NCBI GenBank assembly: GCA_964555645.1 | Contig: CAZKTA010000006.1 | Span: forward strand, 1-64,000 | Direction of reading: 5' to 3' | Origin: DTLC01 sp964555645 | GTDB lineage: Bacteria; Verrucomicrobiota; Verrucomicrobiia; Limisphaerales; DTLC01 | DNA length: 64,000 bases | Notes under the pieces: model-generated | The model's database searches: none | What the model was told of the DNA's origin: nothing | What the model saw: only the letters and a program-made list of their open reading frames with translations | Made by a program: the position numbers and the translations under genes | In this document: positions 7,702-15,117 of the stretch, one piece after another | Numbering within the stretch: position 1 is the first letter of the stretch | Layout: every line of letters begins with the position of its first letter

Positions 7702-9837
7702 TCATGCCTGTTTTGGCATCGGTTGCGGTTCCATTGCTTCTGCAACCAGTTCAGCAATGTCTTTTACGGTTAGTTTGCTTTCCAATCCGGTGGTTTTGAC
7801 TGCGTCACGGAACATGGCGATGTCTTTCGGACACGCCACTACAAATGTTTGCACACCATCGAGCCGGGCGGCTTCACGGATGCGGTTTTCGGCGGGGCGT
7901 TCTTTAATATCCGGAGTATCTTCCATCCAAATCCGACCGCCGCCTGCGCCGCAACAATAGCTGTGGTTTCGGTTTCGCGGCATCTCGACAAGTTCGAGTC
8001 CAAGAGCTGCCAGGACTCGTCTGGGCGGTTCATAGACGCCGTTGTATCTGCCTAGGTAACACGGGTCATGGTAAGTGACCCTGCCTGAAAGCTTTTTCTT
8101 TGGCACGAGTTTGCCTGTGCTGATCAATTCGTCGAGCAACTCGGTGTAGTGCTTCACCACCACATCGTTGTCTTCGAACCGGTATTCGTTCTTGAGTGTG
8201 TTGTACGAATGCGGATCGGTTGTGACGATAAGTTTACTGCCGTTTTTCCATTGCACCTTACTGAACGCATCGAGGTTCTTGTCGCGGAGCATCTCGAACA
8301 ACCCTTCTTCGCCGATGCGACGCACATCATTGCCGCTATTACGTTCGGCTTCGTACAAAATGCCGAAATCAAGACCAGCTTGCGCAAACAACTTTGCAGT
8401 TGCTTGGGTAATCTCGAGCATGCGCGGGTCATACGCGGCGTAGTCGCCAGTAAACCACAGTATGTCAACCGGCTCTTTACGCGCGTCTTTGATTTTGAAC
8501 TGCAAACCTTGTGTCCACCTGGCGCGCATCCGGTCGGATTTGCCGAACGAGTTACCGTAACGGCTCAGGCTGGCTAGGGCGTCTTGCAATGTCTTGTCCA
8601 TGGTGCCCTGGCTGACGAGGTAACGGCGCAGATCAATGATTGCGCGCGGCTGCTCGATAAAGACTGGGCAAACTTCCTCGCACGCCCGGCATGTCGTGCA
8701 GGCCCACAACTCGGCAGCAGTAATAACGCCTCCGGCCAATATACTGGCGGGCGCATGTGCAGGCGCGTTCTGGCTCGCAGGTACGCTTGTGCCTCCGGTT
8801 TGGGTAGGTTGGCTTGCTGATGGCTCTGCATCGGTGGACTGGCCTTTGCTCTTTGGCAGGGCCGCTTTGAGCAGCTGTTCGTCCAGCTTCAGCACGAGGT
8901 TCTTGGGCGAAAGCCGCGAGCCACTTGCATAAGCAGGACACTGATCTTGGCAACGGCCGCACCACGTACAGGCATCAAACTGGATCAGTTGCCGCCGCGT
9001 AAAATCACTAATCTTGGCCACGCCTGCCGGATCGCCTGCAGGCAACGCACCCACCGGCCCCAGGTTACGCAGCCAGATACTGAGGGCTGACGACACAAGG
9101 TGAAAGGCCTTCGAGCGTGGCACCAAAGCAATGAAAACAAAGGCCGCCAGTGCATGGACTGACCAGAACACAAAATGGGTGCTTCGCAGGGCTGCTGGTG
9201 ACATGCCCTCAAACAACTTTGCCAACTGGTTACCCACCGGTGACCAGTGCGCCCAGGGCACCTGCGTGGCTGCCAGCCGCAACGCTTCTACCACAAAGCC
9301 TGTCGCACCGACGAAAAATAGGATCGCTAGCAGATAAAACGAATCGAGGGGGAAAGTCGGATAAACCAGGTTCTTAAGCCGCTCCGGCTTAAGTACATAG
9401 CGCCGCCAGAACGCAAGAGCCAAACCCACCAACAGTGCTAAGCCGAACAGGTCGAGGAACAGCTTGTAAAACAGGTAAATGTAGCCGCGCAAAAACTGCC
9501 ATTTGAACAGCAGGTAACCGATGTCCTGGTCGAGCGTGGCGAGGGCCGTGCCCAAGAACAGCACCACCATGCCCCAGAAAATCCCCAAGTGCATCGCCAA
9601 CGCGTAAGGGTCGGAGACCAACCGGCCCTGGAACATTCCAAACTTGATGAAGGCGCGTAGGCGTTCACCTACCGTGCTGAGGAGGCGCTCCGGTTTGCCT
9701 AGCCGCCACCGCCGGACGTGTTGCCACGTGCCCCAGCCAAAAGCAAACATCGCCAGCCCACCCAGCACGTAGCAGGCGTACTCTGCCCACTTGTAGTGTT
9801 CGTGGATGTTGTAGAGGATGGGACGGATAGGTTCCAT
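7702..9837 (-). CDS. EtfAB:menaquinone oxidoreductase-like membrane iron-sulfur protein (EMO type)
   Basis: The 711-aa product starts at the ATG at 9837 (MEPIRPILYN). An upstream extension to 9903 would be translated from the adjacent repeat and is rejected. Roughly the first 270 residues form several membrane helices resembling the nitrate-reductase gamma/HdrE cytochrome b fold. Two [4Fe-4S] motifs follow (CTWCGRCQDQCPAY and CTTCRACEEVCPVF), then an HdrD-like region. The last CCG domain is complete (HDPCYLGRYNG, YCCGAGGGRIWM). In the first one the expected cysteines are replaced (GDYAAYDPR and ERNSGND). This architecture and its place directly downstream of etfB-etfA match the membrane oxidoreductases that move electrons from EtfAB to menaquinone in fatty-acid-oxidising anaerobes. 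It should connect acyl-CoA-type oxidation with the quinone pool. Confidence 0.85.
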   Translation of the reverse strand: MEPIRPILYNIHEHYKWAEYACYVLGGLAMFAFGWGTWQHVRRWRLGKPERLLSTVGERLRAFIKFGMFQGRLVSDPYALAMHLGIFWGMVVLFLGTALATLDQDIGYLLFKWQFLRGYIYLFYKLFLDLFGLALLVGLALAFWRRYVLKPERLKNLVYPTFPLDSFYLLAILFFVGATGFVVEALRLAATQVPWAHWSPVGNQLAKLFEGMSPAALRSTHFVFWSVHALAAFVFIALVPRSKAFHLVSSALSIWLRNLGPVGALPAGDPAGVAKISDFTRRQLIQFDACTWCGRCQDQCPAYASGSRLSPKNLVLKLDEQLLKAALPKSKGQSTDAEPSASQPTQTGGTSVPASQNAPAHAPASILAGGVITAAELWACTTCRACEEVCPVFIEQPRAIIDLRRYLVSQGTMDKTLQDALASLSRYGNSFGKSDRMRARWTQGLQFKIKDARKEPVDILWFTGDYAAYDPRMLEITQATAKLFAQAGLDFGILYEAERNSGNDVRRIGEEGLFEMLRDKNLDAFSKVQWKNGSKLIVTTDPHSYNTLKNEYRFEDNDVVVKHYTELLDELISTGKLVPKKKLSGRVTYHDPCYLGRYNGVYEPPRRVLAALGLELVEMPRNRNHSYCCGAGGGRIWMEDTPDIKERPAENRIREAARLDGVQTFVVACPKDIAMFRDAVKTTGLESKLTVKDIAELVAEAMEPQPMPKQA

Positions 9838-9898
9838 TTTAGTCTTGCGTTGGGACCTTGTTGATTCAGGCAGGCGCGGCGGAACGGGGCCCTGAAGT

Positions 9899-10066
9899 TC
9901 CAAATCCGAAATCCGAAACTCGAGACAAATGCAAAGTGCTAAAACCGAAATTTAAAACAAACCCAGAGCCATACACACCGGCGCCGCGTCCAGCGCACAC
10001 CTGCCTGGTCTGAGCTTCGAATTTTGAATTTGTTTCGGACTTCGACATTCGAATTTCGGATCTAAC
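9899..10066. repeat. intergenic imperfect inverted repeat, copy 2
   Basis: The element lies between the etfA stop and the EMO-like start. The left arm (about 9900-9964) has CAAATCCGAAATCCGAAAC and AAAACCGAAATTTAAAAC. The right arm (about 10016-10066) has TTCGAATTTTGAATTTG and ATTCGAATTTCGGAT. Between them is a GC-rich core of about 50 bp. It shares arm vocabulary and layout with copies at 5487 and 11860. It belongs to the same strand-symmetric family and encodes nothing. Confidence 0.75.
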
Positions 10067-10078
10067 TCACAGCTGCAT

Positions 10079-11056
10079 TTACTTCTTTGCCTTTCCACGT
10101 TCGATGGCAGCCTTCAAAGGGTCAATCAGCTCAAGGCAATCCACTGTGGTGCCGTAGTGGGCAAAGTCGAAGATCGGCGCTTTGGGATCAGTGTTCACTG
10201 CGATGATCAACGATGAATCCTTCATGCCTTCCCAGTGTTCTGGTGCGCCGCTGATACCCAGGGCCAGATAAAGTTTGGGTTTGACGGTCATGCCCGATTT
10301 GCCCACTTGGCGGGTCATCGGCAGCCAGCCTTGGTCAACTATCGGGCGCGAAGCACTGACTGCGCCCCCCAAAACCTGCGCCAGTTCTTCGGCCAAGGCC
10401 ACGTTGTCCTGCGTTTGGATGCCGCGACCGACTGAGACCAGGATGTCCTGCTTTGTGATATCCACGTCACCAGCAGCCGGCTCGATCAGTTGCTTGAAGA
10501 CTACCTTGGTTTGAACTGCCGGTACTGCAAGCTGTTCCACCGCGGGTGTCTTGTCACATTTGCCTGCGTCGGCCGCAAACGAGCCGGGGTAAATGTTTAG
10601 CACACCCCGGCCATCCGGGAGCCGAACATCAGAAAGGATTTTACCACCAAACAGTTGGCTGGTGCAGATCAAGCCATCGTCTTGCACTCGGACCGCTTTG
10701 CAAAAGTTGACCAACGGCACCTTCAGCCGTGCCGCCAACCGCGCGCCCAGACCGAACGAGACGTTGCTACCGCCAATCAAGACAAGGGCAGCTTGCTTTT
10801 GCTGCCAGGCCTGCTGCAGCGCGGCTAGAATCAGCTCCGGGGACGGGTGTTCAGCCGTTTGGTCTTCTGCAATTAGCACTGTGTCGGCAGCCCCAAGCCG
10901 GCCAGCTAAACTTGACACATCCTTGCCCACCAAAACGGCGTACACCGGCGCGTTAGTGCCTTGGGCGATTTGACGTGCGGCGCCCAGTACCTCGAACGTG
11001 ATGTCCGCCACTGTGCCCTTAAGGTGTTCAACTAGAACTAAGATTGCAGCGCTCAT
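10079..11056 (-). CDS. etfA: electron transfer flavoprotein alpha subunit (EtfA)
   Basis: EtfA pairs with EtfB to carry electrons on FAD from acyl-CoA dehydrogenases to a membrane acceptor. The 325-aa protein has the usual two-domain layout. The N-terminal nucleotide-binding-like domain starts MSAAILVLVEHLKG. The C-terminal FAD domain includes GGAVSASRPIVDQGW, QVGKSGMTVKPKLYLALG and GAPEHWEGM, ending in the conserved IIAVNTDPKAPIFDFAHYG. It lies 24 bp downstream of etfB, with the EMO-like oxidoreductase next in line. Whether this pair belongs to a bifurcating ETF subgroup cannot be judged from the text alone. Confidence 0.95.
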   Translation of the reverse strand: MSAAILVLVEHLKGTVADITFEVLGAARQIAQGTNAPVYAVLVGKDVSSLAGRLGAADTVLIAEDQTAEHPSPELILAALQQAWQQKQAALVLIGGSNVSFGLGARLAARLKVPLVNFCKAVRVQDDGLICTSQLFGGKILSDVRLPDGRGVLNIYPGSFAADAGKCDKTPAVEQLAVPAVQTKVVFKQLIEPAAGDVDITKQDILVSVGRGIQTQDNVALAEELAQVLGGAVSASRPIVDQGWLPMTRQVGKSGMTVKPKLYLALGISGAPEHWEGMKDSSLIIAVNTDPKAPIFDFAHYGTTVDCLELIDPLKAAIERGKAKK

Positions 11057-11080
11057 ACGTGGAATACGTAATCGACAGGT

Positions 11081-11857
11081 TTATATTAGACCGCGCTCAG
11101 CCAAAATATTAGCCAATTGTTCAGCAACTTCTTCTGCCGAACCCTCCAACATTTGGGCCCGGCCCGCCAACTCTGGTTTGTAAAGTCGGTCTAGTGCCAA
11201 GGTTTGCTCAAGCTTGGGCGCATCGACTTCGACCGATTCGATCTTGGCTGACTTCATGACGGCCCTGACCTTGGCCACAGGCACGTAGCGCGGGGGTTTT
11301 TCAGCAGACTGGATGCCGAGCACCGCCGGCAGGCTCAACTCAAACTCGCCCCGTGCGCCCCCGGCAAATTCTTTGTAAACAATCACCTTGCCGTCGGTCG
11401 GCCCGACCCCGCACACCACGCCTACGTAGGGCAACTGGAGCAGTTCGGCCAAGTGAGCTGCCAGCTCGCCTTCCAGGTCGTCTATGGCCTGAGAACCTGC
11501 TAACACCAACGTGTCAGGCGTTATGGGCGCACCGGCCGAGCTGAACAACGCCGCGTAAGTTTGCGCTGTGGCCACACTGCCCAACCGGGTCTGATCAATG
11601 GGAATCTTAATGGCGCGGTCGGCGCCCTTGGCCAAGGCAGTGTAAAGTACCTCATCCACCTCCGGTGCCTCTAAGGCCACCACAGTCACTTTGCCGCCGT
11701 GTTTCTCCTTTAGAATGAGCGCTTGTTCGAGCGCATGTTCGTCCGGGTCGTTGACCTTGAACCTGAGAAACTCGGTGTCAAGCGATTTACCGTCAGCCGA
11801 CACGTTCAGTTCCTCAACCGTGTCTGGAACCATTTTGAGCAAGACGTAAAGGTTCAT
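11081..11857 (-). CDS. etfB: electron transfer flavoprotein beta subunit (EtfB)
   Basis: The 258-aa partner of EtfA starts at the ATG at 11857 (MNLYVLLKMVPDTVEEL). A longer frame to 11911 would be translated out of the neighbouring repeat and is not used. The family signature is clear: VLAGSQAIDDLEGELAAHLA followed by LQLPYVGVV, and DEHALEQALILKEKHGG near the N terminus. The inverted repeat at 11860-12037 begins only a few bases upstream of the start, leaving little room for a normal ribosome binding site. Translation may therefore depend on an unusual leader or on a different start. Confidence 0.94.
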   Translation of the reverse strand: MNLYVLLKMVPDTVEELNVSADGKSLDTEFLRFKVNDPDEHALEQALILKEKHGGKVTVVALEAPEVDEVLYTALAKGADRAIKIPIDQTRLGSVATAQTYAALFSSAGAPITPDTLVLAGSQAIDDLEGELAAHLAELLQLPYVGVVCGVGPTDGKVIVYKEFAGGARGEFELSLPAVLGIQSAEKPPRYVPVAKVRAVMKSAKIESVEVDAPKLEQTLALDRLYKPELAGRAQMLEGSAEEVAEQLANILAERGLI

Positions 11858-11859
11858 AT

Positions 11860-12037
11860 GTCCTAAATCCGAAGTCCTAAATCCGAAGCACGAAACAAAC
11901 TCGAAACCCAAAGCACAAAATCCGAAACCAACCTGAAATTCGCAGGCTCAAAAGCCTTAAACGCGCCGCTGTCGAACAGTTTTGAGTTTTGGCTTTTGGT
12001 CATATGGGCTTGTTTTGAGTTTCGGATTTAGGATTTT
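11860..12037. repeat. intergenic imperfect inverted repeat, copy 3
   Basis: This copy fills the gap between hdrB and etfB. The left arm (about 11862-11937) repeats CCTAAATCCGAAGTCCTAAA and ACAAAATCCGAAACC. The right arm (about 11985-12036) reads TTTTGAGTTTTGGCTTTTGG and GAGTTTCGGATTTAGGATTT, the complement of the left-arm words. The core is about 45 bp. The outermost words of the two arms (CCTAAATCCGAA and TTCGGATTTAGG) are exact reverse complements. The element begins within 3 bp of the etfB start codon. Confidence 0.78.
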
Positions 12038-12052
12038 TTAAGCGGAGCATCA

Positions 12053-12952
12053 CTACGGAGCAGTTGCGGGCGCCATTTCGGCTTTCTTGGCTTGCTCAAT
12101 GACTGGCATTACTGCAACAAGCTCCGAGCCGATACCGAGCCGTTTCGGAGGTATGCCTAATGCCAAACCGAGCAGTTGCGTGAAATAAATCACGGGCATG
12201 GTTAGGTCGGTGCCGAACTCGCGGTTGACCTGCTTTTGGTAACACTCCAGGTTGACCTGGCACAGCGGGCAGGCTGTCACAATCAGGTCCGCTTTGGCGC
12301 GGACAGCGCATTCGAGCAGGTTGCGCACCATGCTAAGCGCTGCAACACGGTTTGTGATGATCAATGCGCCACCACAACAGCTAAGCCGCAACAGGTAATC
12401 AACCGGCTCAGCTCCACAAGCTGCAATCAAGTCTTCAAAAAACCTGGGTTGCTCGACGTTTTCCTTTGCTTTGCGTGGGCGCATGATCTGGCACCCGTAG
12501 TAAGGCGCAACTCGTAATCCTTTAAGCGGGTTGGTGACCTTTGCCTTTATCGCATCCAAGCCAATGTCGCACGCAAACACCTCGATCAAATGGCGAATCC
12601 TGCTTGTGCCTAAGAAGTGCAGGTTGTCTTCTGCTAATGCCTCGTTGATGTGCTCGGCAAGGTCGGGATCGTGCAACAGTGCTTCTCTGGCAAAGTAAGT
12701 GTTCTTGTAACAACCACTGCAGGGGGCAACAAGGTCGAGTTGCTCTTTCTCAGCCATAGCAATGTTGCGCGCGCACAACGTGAACGCGAGCAGCTCGTCG
12801 ACGTGGAAATATGCAGTGGCACCGCAGCAGTTCCAATCTTCAAGTTCCTTAAGTTCGACCCCGAGCGCACGTGTAGTTTCGATGGCCGACTGATGGTAGC
12901 TGTAGGCCATCTTCTCGAGCGAACAACCCGGGAAATATGCGTACGTTTTCAT
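12053..12952 (-). CDS. hdrB: heterodisulfide reductase-like subunit B (HdrB)
   Basis: HdrB carries the noncubane iron-sulfur clusters that reduce a disulfide in methanogens and related electron acceptors in bacteria. The 299-aa protein has two complete CCG domains. The first has PGCSLEK, WNCCGATAYF and APCSGCYK. The second has YYGCQIMRP, LSCCGGALI and ACPLCQVNLE. Its start codon overlaps the hdrC stop by 4 bp, so the two are translationally coupled. It belongs with the distant hdrA-mvhDGA set on the same strand. No methanogenesis gene is present, so the substrate is not coenzyme M-coenzyme B disulfide by default. Confidence 0.93.
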   Translation of the reverse strand: MKTYAYFPGCSLEKMAYSYHQSAIETTRALGVELKELEDWNCCGATAYFHVDELLAFTLCARNIAMAEKEQLDLVAPCSGCYKNTYFAREALLHDPDLAEHINEALAEDNLHFLGTSRIRHLIEVFACDIGLDAIKAKVTNPLKGLRVAPYYGCQIMRPRKAKENVEQPRFFEDLIAACGAEPVDYLLRLSCCGGALIITNRVAALSMVRNLLECAVRAKADLIVTACPLCQVNLECYQKQVNREFGTDLTMPVIYFTQLLGLALGIPPKRLGIGSELVAVMPVIEQAKKAEMAPATAP

Positions 12953-13554
12953 TCGGGTTCCCCCAATGGAATGATCCTGCGGATCATGCGCTTGAAATTG
13001 TCGAGTCGTTTGATCCGGGCCGGCAACAACGGCAGTCTGCCTTTGAGCATAAGCGCAGTTGCAGTTTGCGCTTCTTGGATGATCTCGGGCAGTCCGTAGG
13101 TGAACAAGTAGCTTGTGGCAAGTACAGGTTCGTAAGACCGGCCGGTGCGCACGATCATTTTGACGAACGTTTCCGAAAAGGTCGGCCCGATCAGACCTTG
13201 TTGGTACTCGGTGCGCCAGACTGTGTAGCGTTTTAGCCCGTACATTAACTCGGCTATGTCAATGCCACGCGGGCAACGCACTGTACACTGGTAACAGGAC
13301 GCGCAATACCAGAATGTGTTGGCTTTCAAGACTTGTTCTTTGAACCCAGCGCGGATCATCGCTATGAGCCGACGCGGCGAGTTATCCATGAACCCACCCG
13401 AAGCAACTGGGCATGTGGCTGAACACGTGCCGCATTGTATGCAAGTGTTGATCGGGTTGCCTTTGGAGGCGTACAGCAGATGGTTTATTTCCTCGACAAA
13501 GGAAATGCCCGGATCAACCGCAGCAGTAGATCGCTCAGTTGCAACTGTGCTCAT
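12949..13554 (-). CDS. hdrC: heterodisulfide reductase-like subunit C (HdrC)
   Basis: This 201-aa ferredoxin-like subunit connects HdrA to HdrB. It has two [4Fe-4S] motifs, CIQCGTCSATCPVASGG and CASCYQCTVRCPRGIDI. A short linker between them holds the family phrase SPRRLIAMIRAGF. Its stop overlaps the hdrB start and its own start overlaps the stop of the upstream receiver gene, each by 4 bp (ATGA). The regulator and the Hdr subunits are thus probably read from one message. Confidence 0.93.
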   Translation of the reverse strand: MSTVATERSTAAVDPGISFVEEINHLLYASKGNPINTCIQCGTCSATCPVASGGFMDNSPRRLIAMIRAGFKEQVLKANTFWYCASCYQCTVRCPRGIDIAELMYGLKRYTVWRTEYQQGLIGPTFSETFVKMIVRTGRSYEPVLATSYLFTYGLPEIIQEAQTATALMLKGRLPLLPARIKRLDNFKRMIRRIIPLGEPE

Positions 13555-13973
13555 TTGGTTTGTGCTTTTCGTTCTTTGGCCGCTTTGAGCAGCGCCTCCA
13601 CTTTCTCGAGCAACAGCTTCGGCTCCACGGGTTTTTCAACCAGCTCGTCCACAGGCACAAAATGCGGATGCACAGCCTGGCCGGGGAATAAAAACGCAAT
13701 CTGCTCGCGTATGCCGGTGATGATCAGCACCGGCAACTCGCGCAGCTTCGGGTCCTTGTTTAGCTTGCGTGCGATCATGACGCCTTCGGCGCCGCGTCCC
13801 ATCATGATGTCAAGCAACAACAGGTCATAATCTTTGCTCTTAAGGGCAGCCCAGCCGTCCTTCGGGTTGTGCGCTACATCAACCTCGTATTTAGCGCGGG
13901 TGAGGATTGACTTTATGCCGGCAACAAATTCCGGGTCATCGTCAATAATCAGCAAACGTTTGCGGTCACTCAT
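13551..13973 (-). CDS. single-domain response regulator (receiver only)
   Basis: The 140-aa product starts at ATG 13973 (MSDRKRLLIIDDDPEF) and is a stand-alone receiver domain. The acidic pocket IDDD, the phospho-acceptor in DLLLLDIMMGRGAEG, the Thr of VLIITG and the Lys near the end (VEKPVEP) are present. There is no output domain, so it acts by protein contact or as a phosphorelay carrier. It follows the hybrid kinase and overlaps hdrC by 4 bp, which ties it to the electron-transfer locus. Confidence 0.86.
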   Translation of the reverse strand: MSDRKRLLIIDDDPEFVAGIKSILTRAKYEVDVAHNPKDGWAALKSKDYDLLLLDIMMGRGAEGVMIARKLNKDPKLRELPVLIITGIREQIAFLFPGQAVHPHFVPVDELVEKPVEPKLLLEKVEALLKAAKERKAQTK

Positions 13974-14001
13974 AAAAAGGTCGCGTTTGAGTTCGCCCAA
14001 T

Positions 14002-15117
14002 TTATCCCTTACCAGCACTTGCCGCAAGTGTTATTGGCAAACGAACCGTGAATGTGCTGCCTTTGCCGGGCTCGCTTTCAACTGTGATCGAGCCGCCGTG
14101 CACCTCGACAATACGCCGGCTGATTGTCAGGCCAATGCCGTAACCGGTCGCGCCTTCGGGTTGGCGCTTGCCGCGGCCGAAATCCTGAAAAATGAATTGC
14201 AGGTCTTCTTTTGCTATGCCAACGCCGGTGTCAGAAACCGCGATCGAAATTTCCTTGTCCCCAGCGGCTGCTCGTACCGTGACAATGCTGTTCGGGTACG
14301 AATACTTAACCGCGTTATTGATAATGTTCACCAGCACCTCGGTCAAACTCCCATCGTCGCCGTTTACGTGGGGCAGCTCCGGCTGCAAATGCGTCTGGAT
14401 TACAATGTTTTTCCGCGTTGCATGCGGTTGAACGGTTTCAACCGCTTTGCTGATGACTGCAGCGATTGAAACAGGTTTGAAGGTCTCCTTCAACTTGTTG
14501 AGGTCCACAGACAAAATCCGCAACCACGAGTTCACCAACTTGAGCAGCTCATCCAGCCGCGATTTGAGCCGTGCGCAAAGCTCTTTTTGAGTGTCGGTGA
14601 GTTTATCCTCAAGCTCGGCCGTCAACGCAAATAGGTTCTGTTGAATCGCAGCCAGCGGCGTCTTAAGCTCATGCGAGACAATCGCAGCAAAATTCTCGCG
14701 CAGCAGTTCTTTTTCACGCCGCAGTGCATTTGTTTGGCGCACTAGCTCGCAATGTTCCAAACCACGTCGTGTGATCAGGCGCAGTTCCTCGGGTGAAAAT
14801 GGCTTCGGCAAAAAATCAAATGCACCCTTTTTCATCGCCTCAACTGCGGAACTAACCGTGGCGTAGCCCGTGATAACAATCACAACCATTAAGGGGTGTT
14901 TCTCGCGAATCCGCTCCAGCACTTGCATGCCGGATAAACCTGGCATTTTAAGGTCCAGAAATACAACGTCTGGCCCAACGTCTTCGATCAACCCCAGTCC
15001 CTGTTCGCCATTGCTGGCAGTAAAGACCTTACAGTCGGGGCCTGAGAGCACTTGCGTGCACGAGTCCAGGACAACTTCCTCGTCGTCAATGACCAAGATT
15101 CTACGTTCCTGTTGCAT
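14002..15117 (-). CDS. receiver-histidine kinase hybrid protein
   Basis: This soluble 371-aa signalling protein starts at ATG 15117 (MQQERRILVIDDEEVVLDS). An N-terminal receiver has the acceptor Asp in DVVFLDLKMPGLSG. A HisKA segment has the phospho-His in AIVSHELKTPLAAIQ, and a HATPase domain follows (EVLVNIINNAVKYS, VSDTGVGIAKED, GYGIGLTISRRIVEVHGG). It has no membrane segment, so it probably takes its signal from the neighbouring membrane kinase. Its start lies 17 bp inside the end of that kinase gene, and it is followed by the lone receiver. The order suggests a multistep phosphorelay. Confidence 0.88.
   Translation of the reverse strand: MQQERRILVIDDEEVVLDSCTQVLSGPDCKVFTASNGEQGLGLIEDVGPDVVFLDLKMPGLSGMQVLERIREKHPLMVVIVITGYATVSSAVEAMKKGAFDFLPKPFSPEELRLITRRGLEHCELVRQTNALRREKELLRENFAAIVSHELKTPLAAIQQNLFALTAELEDKLTDTQKELCARLKSRLDELLKLVNSWLRILSVDLNKLKETFKPVSIAAVISKAVETVQPHATRKNIVIQTHLQPELPHVNGDDGSLTEVLVNIINNAVKYSYPNSIVTVRAAAGDKEISIAVSDTGVGIAKEDLQFIFQDFGRGKRQPEGATGYGIGLTISRRIVEVHGGSITVESEPGKGSTFTVRLPITLAASAGKG

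Noticed and set aside
9838..9903. 22-residue N-terminal extension of the EMO-like protein
   Set aside because: The extension is translated out of the spacer beside the inverted repeat, and the next Met (MEPIRPIL) matches where related proteins begin.
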